The notes under the pieces: model-generated | Told to the model about the DNA's origin: nothing | The model's database searches: none | What the model saw: only the letters and a program-made list of their open reading frames with translations | Shown here: in pieces, positions 1-3,968 of the stretch | Layout of the letters: every line of letters begins with the position of its first letter | Position numbering within the stretch: the stretch's first letter is position 1 | Position numbers and translations under genes: made by a program | Assembly (NCBI GenBank): GCA_945878795.1 | Contig: CAMDWF010000106.1 | Location: 1 to 7,516 of the forward strand | Source: Synechococcus sp. UW140 | GTDB taxonomy: Bacteria; Cyanobacteriota; Cyanobacteriia; PCC-6307; Cyanobiaceae | Length of the DNA: 7,516 nucleotides | Reading direction: 5' to 3'

Positions 1-52
1 CGAGCCCTGCCTCTAGCTTGCTCGCAGATTCGAAAGCGGGGAGGCCAAAGGG
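1..52 (+). promoter_or_regulatory. Leader and ribosome binding site of the sbtA-like gene
   Basis: The window opens 52 nt before the first start codon. GGGGAGG at 38-44 is a strong Shine-Dalgarno match, 8 nt from the ATG at 53, and fixes that start. No convincing -35/-10 pair is visible in so short a piece, so the promoter of the transporter genes probably lies left of the window. Confidence 0.6.
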
Positions 53-1042
53 ATGCAGTCAAGTCTTGTACTTCAAAACCTGTTATCACCGCCGGTTTTG
101 TTCTTTTTCCTCGGGGTGCTTGCCGTTCTGTTCAGATCCGATCTGGAAATCCCTTCGCCCCTGCCCAAGCTGTTCTCGCTCTATCTGTTGATGGCGATTG
201 GCTTTAAAGGGGGCATTGAGCTCGCCGACATCGGTCTCGGTTCGAAGGTGCTGCTCACAATTGGTGCCGCAATTTTCATGGCATTGGCGGTACCCGTACT
301 CTGTTTCTATGTCCTACGCCTCAAACTTGATGCGGCCAATGCGGCGGCGGTGGCCGCTTCCTATGGCTCAATCAGTGCAGTAACCTTCATCACGGCCGAA
401 AGTTTTTTGAACGTTTTGCATCTTGATTTTGATGGTTTTATGGTGGCGGCCTTGGCGCTAATGGAATCACCAGCAATAGTTGTAGGTGTCATCTTGGCCA
501 AGCTTTATTCCGACAAAGGAGGCGATTCGGCAACGCTTCGCTGGCGCGAAATATTGAGGGAGGCATTTCTTAATGGTTCGGTATTTTTGTTGATTGGCAG
601 CCTCGTAATCGGTGGTCTGGTAGGTGCTTTTAGCGCAGCGGGCGTTGAAAAAATGGCCCCATTCACTGAAAAGCTCTTCTATGGGGTGCTTTGCTTCTTC
701 CTACTTGATATGGGCCTTGTCGCTGCCCAGCGCCTGCAGGATTTACGCAAGGCCGGTTCCTTCCTGATCGGTTTCGCGGTGCTGGCGCCCCTGGTCAACG
801 CCATGTTTGGACTGGGGATCTCTCGCCTGCTGGGCCTACCCCAGGGGGATGCCCTGCTGTTTATGGTGCTTTGTGCCAGCGCTTCCTATATCGCTGTGCC
901 GGCTGCCATGCGCATGACAGTGCCTGAAGCCAATCCAAGCCTTTATATCTCAACCGCCCTAGGGCTCACTTTCCCGTTCAACGTTGTGGTGGGGATTCCC
1001 CTGTACCTCACCCTTGTACAGCGCTTTATTCCAGTCCGTTAA
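53..1042 (+). CDS. sbtA: SbtA-family sodium-dependent bicarbonate permease (short form)
   Basis: This is a 329-residue, strongly hydrophobic inner-membrane protein of the SbtA (DUF897) family, which imports bicarbonate together with Na+ for the CO2-concentrating mechanism. About ten membrane segments can be read, roughly at residues 12-27, 36-55, 64-89, 93-118, 127-150, 173-193, 205-224, 235-259, 266-285 and 297-323. Two glycine/serine-rich half-site motifs stand at equivalent places in the two halves, YGSISAVTF (104-112) and ASASYIAVPAAMR (275-287), followed by PEANPSLYIS (291-300), a typical family stretch. The cytosolic loop between the halves (about 151-172) is short; Synechocystis SbtA, as remembered, has a much longer insert there, so this belongs with the shorter SbtA2-like forms also found in proteobacteria. 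A strong Shine-Dalgarno site supports the start. The PII-like gene follows 33 nt downstream, a typical sbtA-sbtB pairing. Base composition of its middle is lower in GC than the cso genes. Family assignment is firm; substrate is inferred. Confidence 0.85.
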   Translation: MQSSLVLQNLLSPPVLFFFLGVLAVLFRSDLEIPSPLPKLFSLYLLMAIGFKGGIELADIGLGSKVLLTIGAAIFMALAVPVLCFYVLRLKLDAANAAAVAASYGSISAVTFITAESFLNVLHLDFDGFMVAALALMESPAIVVGVILAKLYSDKGGDSATLRWREILREAFLNGSVFLLIGSLVIGGLVGAFSAAGVEKMAPFTEKLFYGVLCFFLLDMGLVAAQRLQDLRKAGSFLIGFAVLAPLVNAMFGLGISRLLGLPQGDALLFMVLCASASYIAVPAAMRMTVPEANPSLYISTALGLTFPFNVVVGIPLYLTLVQRFIPVR

Positions 1043-1075
1043 AGTTAGTTTTTCCTTTCTTTTCCTAAGCAAAAA

Positions 1076-1357
1076 ATGCAACGCATTGATCTTTTTGTCA
1101 GCGAACGGGAAGTGGATCGGCTCTGTCGGGCCATCCGCGAGGCCGGAGCCCCAGGCTGGTCCGTCATGCGTCACGTCACCGGATCGGGCGAGGGGGGGGA
1201 GATCTCGGAGGCCATGGATTTCAGTGGGCTGGGGGCCAACGCCCACATCGTCGTTTTCTGCGAGGTCACCCAACTGGAGCCCCTGCGCCAGCAGATTCAC
1301 CCGATTTTGGGCCGTTTCGGCGGCGTCGGCTTCGTTTCAACTGCCGAGCGTTTTTAA
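1076..1357 (+). CDS. sbtB: PII-like regulator of the SbtB/CPII type
   Basis: The product is 93 residues with a PII-like fold pattern: an N-terminal strand (QRIDLFVSE), a helix (about 11-24), a second strand leading into a glycine-rich loop (VTGSGEGGEISEAMDFSG, about 34-51, the T-loop position), then strand AHIVVFCEV (56-64), helix (about 66-78) and a short last strand (GVGFVSTAERF). Proteins of this group (cyanobacterial SbtB and the carboxysome-associated CPII of proteobacteria) form trimers that bind adenine nucleotides or bicarbonate and modulate the neighbouring transporter. At 93 residues it is shorter than typical SbtB (about 110) and lacks the C-terminal Cys-Gly-Pro-x-Gly-Cys redox loop. 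The ATG at 1076 is forced, because an in-frame TAG lies at 1046 and no other start lies between; no Shine-Dalgarno sequence precedes it, only a T-rich stretch and AAAAA. The gene is probably co-transcribed with the permease. Its identity rests on fold pattern and context; ligand and target are inference. Confidence 0.72.
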   Translation: MQRIDLFVSEREVDRLCRAIREAGAPGWSVMRHVTGSGEGGEISEAMDFSGLGANAHIVVFCEVTQLEPLRQQIHPILGRFGGVGFVSTAERF

Positions 1358-1365
1358 ACGATGTG

Positions 1366-1383
1366 CCAAGGGAAACCCTTTGG
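1366..1383 (+). terminator. Small hairpin after sbtB, possible weak terminator or attenuator
   Basis: CCAAGGG (1366-1372) and CCCTTTGG (1376-1383) can pair around an AAA loop, with one bulged T. It begins 9 nt after the sbtB stop codon. There is no T-run behind it, so it is at best a weak intrinsic terminator and may instead mark a processing or pausing point between the transporter genes and csoS1. Confidence 0.3.
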
Positions 1384-1417
1384 GCGCAAGCATTCCTTTG
1401 CCATTGACGGGTATTTC

Positions 1418-1432
1418 ATAAGCCAAGCTTAT
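1418..1432. promoter_or_regulatory. Perfect 6-3-6 palindrome, candidate LysR-type (CbbR/CcmR-like) operator
   Basis: ATAAGC (1418-1423) and GCTTAT (1427-1432) are exact inverted copies separated by CAA. The core TAA-N7-TTA (1419-1431) satisfies both the general LysR T-N11-A rule and the TNA-N7-TNA pattern given for CbbR regulators of Rubisco operons. It sits about 112 nt upstream of csoS1 and overlaps the candidate -10. The palindrome is seen; the regulator is inferred, and no LysR gene is in the window. Confidence 0.4.
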
Positions 1433-1544
1433 TGGAGGCGCTGGAAACCTTGATGGTCTCCCCGTCCCGAATGGCTTGACGCGGGGCGAGGTGGCGGAGC
1501 AGGGTTGCACACGAACATTCCACCCTTTCCTCCAGGAGCAGGTA

Positions 1545-1856
1545 ATGGCAAACGAAACCATGGGCATTGCCCTCGGCATGATTGAAACCCGAGGTCTGGT
1601 GCCGGCCATCGAAGCCGCTGATGCCATGACCAAGGCCGCCGAAGTGCGCCTGATCGGCCGTGAATTCGTCGGTGGTGGCTACGTCACAGTGTTGGTCCGT
1701 GGCGAGACCGGTGCTGTGAACGCCGCCGTCCGCGCCGGTGCCGATGCCTGTGAGCGTGTGGGTGATGGCCTGGTGGCCGCCCACATCATCGCCCGCCCCC
1801 ACCGCGAAGTTGAGCCTGCTCTTAACAGCAGCTTCGGCCTCGGTTCCAAGGACTGA
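1545..1856 (+). CDS. csoS1: Alpha-carboxysome shell protein CsoS1 (BMC-H hexamer)
   Basis: This is a 103-residue single BMC-domain protein, the usual size for picocyanobacterial CsoS1. It forms the hexagonal tiles that make up most of the carboxysome facet. The whole chain is one BMC fold: first strand and helix MGIALGMIETRGLVPAI (6-22), the pore loop FVGGGYV at 41-47 whose glycines line the central hole, the strand VTVLVRGETGAV (47-58), and the AHIIARPHREVE (79-90) segment at the hexamer edge. The ATG at 1545 is chosen because AGGAG (1534-1538) stands 6 nt before it and the product then begins MANETMGIALG, as in the family; the reading frame is open back to a TTG at 1476, but that extension has no family counterpart. 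It is the first gene of the carboxysome block, 62 nt before cbbL, with no other csoS1 copy in the window. The call is highly certain. Confidence 0.97.
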   Translation: MANETMGIALGMIETRGLVPAIEAADAMTKAAEVRLIGREFVGGGYVTVLVRGETGAVNAAVRAGADACERVGDGLVAAHIIARPHREVEPALNSSFGLGSKD

Positions 1857-1918
1857 GTGGCTAGGCGCTTGCAGCGCTGACCATCTTTTCCATCCACACG
1901 AACCAACCGGAGACACCC

Positions 1919-3328
1919 ATGAGCAAAAAGTTTGACGCAGGGGTCAAGGAGTACCGGGACACCTACTGGACTCCCGACTACATCCCCCTCGACTCCGACC
2001 TGCTGGCCTGCTTCAAATGCACCGGCCAGGAAGGCGTTCCCCGCGAAGAAGTGGCCGCAGCTGTGGCCGCCGAATCTTCCACCGGCACCTGGTCGGCTGT
2101 TTGGTCTGAACTTCTGACCGACCTCGACTTCTATAAGGGCCGCTGCTACCGCATCGAAGACGTACCTGGCGACAAGGAAGCCTTCTATGCCTTCATCGCC
2201 TATCCCCTCGACCTGTTCGAAGAAGGTTCGATCACCAACGTTCTCACCTCTTTGGTGGGTAACGTATTCGGCTTCAAGGCCCTGCGCCACCTGCGCCTGG
2301 AGGATATTCGCTTCCCCCTCGCCTTCATCAAGACCTGCATGGGTCCCCCGAACGGCATCGTCGTCGAACGGGACCGCATGAACAAGTACGGGCGTCCCCT
2401 TTTGGGTTGCACCATCAAGCCCAAGCTTGGTCTCTCAGGCAAGAACTACGGCCGGGTGGTGTACGAATGCCTGCGCGGCGGTCTTGATTTCACCAAGGAC
2501 GACGAAAACATCAACTCCCAGCCTTTCCAGCGCTGGCAGAACCGGTTCGAATTCGTCGCCGAAGCCGTCCGTTCCGCTCAAGAAGAAACCGGCGAAAAGA
2601 AGGGGCACTACCTCAACTGCACCGCCGCGACTCCTGAAGAGATGTATGAGCGCGCCGAGTTCGCTAAGGAACTGGGCCAGCCCATCATCATGCACGACTA
2701 CATCACCGGTGGTTTTACCGCTAACACTGGTCTGGCGAAGTGGTGCCGCAAAAACGGCATGCTGCTCCACATTCACCGTGCCATGCACGCGGTGATCGAC
2801 CGCCATCCCAAGCACGGCATCCACTTCCGTGTGTTGGCGAAGTGCCTGCGCCTCTCCGGTGGTGACCAGCTGCACACCGGCACCGTGGTCGGAAAACTCG
2901 AAGGTGATCGTCAGACCACCCTCGGTTACATCGATCAGCTGCGTGAATCCTTCGTTCCAGAGGACCGCACCCGCGGTAACTTCTTCGACCAGGACTGGGG
3001 TTCCATGGGCGGCGTCTTCGCCGTTGCCTCCGGTGGTATCCACGTTTGGCACATGCCCGCCCTCGTCGCCATCTTTGGCGATGATTCGGTGCTGCAATTC
3101 GGTGGTGGCACCCACGGCCACCCCTGGGGTTCGGCCGCTGGCGCCGCTGCCAACCGGGTAGCCCTCGAAGCCTGCGTCAAGGCCCGTAACGCCGGACGTG
3201 AGATCGAGAAGGAAGGCCGCGACATCTTGACCGAGGCCGCCAAGCACAGCCCCGAGTTGGCGATTGCCCTGGAAACCTGGAAGGAAATCAAGTTCGAGTT
3301 CGACACTGTCGACAAACTCGACGTTTAG
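1919..3328 (+). CDS. cbbL: Form IA Rubisco large subunit
   Basis: The 469-residue product is the catalytic subunit of CbbL8S8 Rubisco, which carboxylates ribulose-1,5-bisphosphate inside the carboxysome. The length is within a few residues of other form IA proteins and the C-terminus (FDTVDKLDV) is full. Active-site residues are all present, 8 lower than spinach numbering: TIKPKLGLS with K167 and K169 (K175, K177), the carbamylated lysine and metal ligands in TKDDE with K193, D195, E196 (K201, D203, E204), the HIHRAMHAVID histidine region, loop-6 lysine K326 in VGKLEGDR (K334), and S371 in VASGGIHVWH (S379). One oddity is Gly364 in DWGSMGGVF, where proline is usual. GGAG at 1909-1912, 6 nt before the ATG, supports the start. 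It lies between csoS1 and cbbS; the 152-nt gap to cbbS carries hairpins. Close resemblance to picocyanobacterial proteins indicates the cso-linked form, which sits in the carboxysome bound by CsoS2. Confidence 0.98.
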   Translation: MSKKFDAGVKEYRDTYWTPDYIPLDSDLLACFKCTGQEGVPREEVAAAVAAESSTGTWSAVWSELLTDLDFYKGRCYRIEDVPGDKEAFYAFIAYPLDLFEEGSITNVLTSLVGNVFGFKALRHLRLEDIRFPLAFIKTCMGPPNGIVVERDRMNKYGRPLLGCTIKPKLGLSGKNYGRVVYECLRGGLDFTKDDENINSQPFQRWQNRFEFVAEAVRSAQEETGEKKGHYLNCTAATPEEMYERAEFAKELGQPIIMHDYITGGFTANTGLAKWCRKNGMLLHIHRAMHAVIDRHPKHGIHFRVLAKCLRLSGGDQLHTGTVVGKLEGDRQTTLGYIDQLRESFVPEDRTRGNFFDQDWGSMGGVFAVASGGIHVWHMPALVAIFGDDSVLQFGGGTHGHPWGSAAGAAANRVALEACVKARNAGREIEKEGRDILTEAAKHSPELAIALETWKEIKFEFDTVDKLDV

Positions 3329-3343
3329 TCATCCATTTAGGAA

Positions 3344-3384
3344 CCGGTGCAGGGGCGGTGTTCATGCACCAAGCCCTGCCCCGG
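3344..3384 (+). ncRNA. Strong hairpin between cbbL and cbbS
   Basis: CCGG-T-GCAGGG (3344-3354) pairs with CCCTGC-C-CCGG (3374-3384): ten base pairs with one internal T/C mismatch. Inside the loop, GGTG (3357-3360) pairs with CACC (3367-3370) around TTCATG. It starts 15 nt after the cbbL stop. No T-run follows, so it is not a classical terminator; a role in 3'-end protection, processing or partial attenuation that tunes cbbL against cbbS and downstream mRNA is inferred. The same bases allow alternatives such as GGTGCA (3346-3351) with TGCACC (3365-3370). Confidence 0.5.
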
Positions 3385-3394
3385 CAACATCCGT

Positions 3395-3424
3395 TTGGTG
3401 ATCGGGCCCCTGATCCGTAACCAA
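3395..3424 (+). ncRNA. Second, weaker hairpin between cbbL and cbbS
   Basis: TTGGT (3395-3399) pairs with ACCAA (3420-3424) and GATC (3400-3403) with GATC (3412-3415), with CGTA bulged out at 3416-3419 and GGGCCCCT in the loop. It stands 10 nt after the first hairpin in the same spacer. No T-tract follows. Function is unknown; it could act with the first hairpin in mRNA stability. The remainder of the spacer up to AAGGAG (3471-3476) shows nothing else. Confidence 0.3.
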
Positions 3425-3480
3425 CAATTTCAAGGATTTTGCGCTTCCGCGCCGACCCCATCCCTCCCCCAAGGAGCCCC

Positions 3481-3822
3481 ATGCCCTTCACGAGCACCGT
3501 GGGCGACTATCAAACAGTCGCCACCCTGGAGACCTTCGGCTTCTTGCCGCCGTTAAACCAGGACGAGATCTACGACCAAATCGCCTACATCATCGCCCAG
3601 GGTTGGAGCCCCCTGATCGAGCACGTTCATCCCAGTCGCTCCATGGCTACCTACTGGTCCTATTGGAAACTTCCTTTCTTCGGAGAGAAGGATCTTGGCG
3701 TGATTGTGAATGAGCTCGAGGCTTGCCATCGCGCTTACCCAGACCACCACGTTCGTCTGGTTGGCTACGACGCCTATACCCAAAGCCAGGGGTCCTGCTT
3801 CGTTGTTTTCGAAGGTCGCTGA
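3481..3822 (+). CDS. cbbS: Form IA Rubisco small subunit
   Basis: The 113-residue product has the standard length of cyanobacterial CbbS. Four small subunits cap each end of the large-subunit octamer, stabilising Rubisco and forming part of the surface that CsoS2 N-terminal repeats grip at the CbbL-CbbS junction. Recognisable landmarks are ETFGFLPPL near the N-terminus (31 and preceding positions), the helix DEIYDQIAYIIAQGW, the YWSYWKLPFFGEKD stretch, ELEACHRAYPDHHVRLVGYD and the C-terminal CFVVFEGR. The start at 3481 is chosen because AAGGAG (3471-3476) precedes it and the product begins MPFTSTVGDYQT as in relatives; the spacing of 4 nt is short. The frame is open upstream to a TTG at 3439, but the extra 14 residues have no family counterpart. 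cbbL lies 152 nt upstream and csoS2 146 nt downstream, so the small subunit gene is flanked by the two longest gaps inside the carboxysome block, both with stem-loops. Confidence 0.97.
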   Translation: MPFTSTVGDYQTVATLETFGFLPPLNQDEIYDQIAYIIAQGWSPLIEHVHPSRSMATYWSYWKLPFFGEKDLGVIVNELEACHRAYPDHHVRLVGYDAYTQSQGSCFVVFEGR

Positions 3823-3839
3823 TTGCATCGGTTTTAAAT

Positions 3840-3859
3840 AATCACATTTTGGTGTGATT
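3840..3859 (+). terminator. AT-rich stem-loop after cbbS, weak terminator candidate
   Basis: AATCACA (3840-3846) and TGTGATT (3853-3859) form a perfect 7-bp stem around TTTTGG, 17 nt after the cbbS stop, followed by TGTTT. A-rich bases precede it. The stem is AT-rich and the T-tract is short and interrupted, so partial termination or processing is more likely than full termination, consistent with csoS2 being in the same operon. Confidence 0.4.
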
Positions 3860-3880
3860 TGTTTAGCAGCTAAGCCCTGT

Positions 3881-3913
3881 TCCGGCTGATATCCCCCTGG
3901 GATTTCAGCCGGA
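3881..3913 (+). ncRNA. Long near-perfect hairpin upstream of csoS2
   Basis: TCCGGCTGA (3881-3889) pairs exactly with TCAGCCGGA (3905-3913); inside it ATCCC (3891-3895) pairs with GGGAT (3899-3903) around CCT, separated from the outer stem by a single T-T mismatch. That gives 14 paired positions, the most stable structure visible in the intergenic DNA here. CCTG (3876-3879) and CAGG (3920-3923) could extend it. A T-rich stretch lies at 3931-3949 but does not abut the stem. It may protect the 3' end of abundant cbbLS mRNA or lower read-through into csoS2. Confidence 0.55.
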
Positions 3914-3968
3914 TCCCCCCAGGCAGGCTGTTTCAAGATTTTGTTTTTCCCTCATTTTCCGGGCGGAC

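Larger units (their letters stand above)
1358..1544 (+). promoter_or_regulatory. Probable control region of the cso operon
   Basis: This 187-nt stretch separates the transporter pair from csoS1 and contains no supportable gene. It holds a short hairpin soon after the sbtB stop (1366-1383), a weak sigma70-like promoter candidate (TTGACG at 1404-1409 and GCTTAT at 1427-1432, spacer 17), a palindrome at 1418-1432 overlapping the -10, and a 5' leader of about 100 nt to csoS1. AGGAG at 1534-1538, 6 nt before the ATG at 1545, is the csoS1 ribosome binding site. The -10 matches the consensus at only three of six positions, so the exact promoter is uncertain; that one lies somewhere in this gap is a reasonable inference. 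Confidence 0.4.

Noticed and set aside
1434..1479. Eight-codon upstream reading frame (ATG 1453 to TGA 1477-1479) with GGAGG at 1434-1438
   Set aside because: The 14-nt spacing is too long, and the GGAGG would lie before the likely transcription start of the candidate promoter.
1460..1486. CCCCG/CGGGG inverted repeat in the csoS1 leader, considered as a riboswitch or attenuator
   Set aside because: Only five pairs with a 17-nt loop and no second structure; too weak to claim.
1476..1544. N-terminal extension of CsoS1 from a TTG codon
   Set aside because: The 23 extra residues have no counterpart in the family, and AGGAG is correctly placed for the ATG at 1545.
1863..1879. GCGC-TTGCA-GCGC inverted repeat between csoS1 and cbbL
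   Set aside because: A 4-bp stem in GC-rich DNA is expected by chance and nothing else supports it.
2435..3247. A 270-codon open frame on the - strand opposite cbbL
   Set aside because: It is antisense to highly conserved cbbL, with a composition expected from the complement and no recognisable domain.
3439..3480. N-terminal extension of CbbS from a TTG codon
   Set aside because: The ATG at 3481 has AAGGAG before it and gives the standard 113-residue protein.
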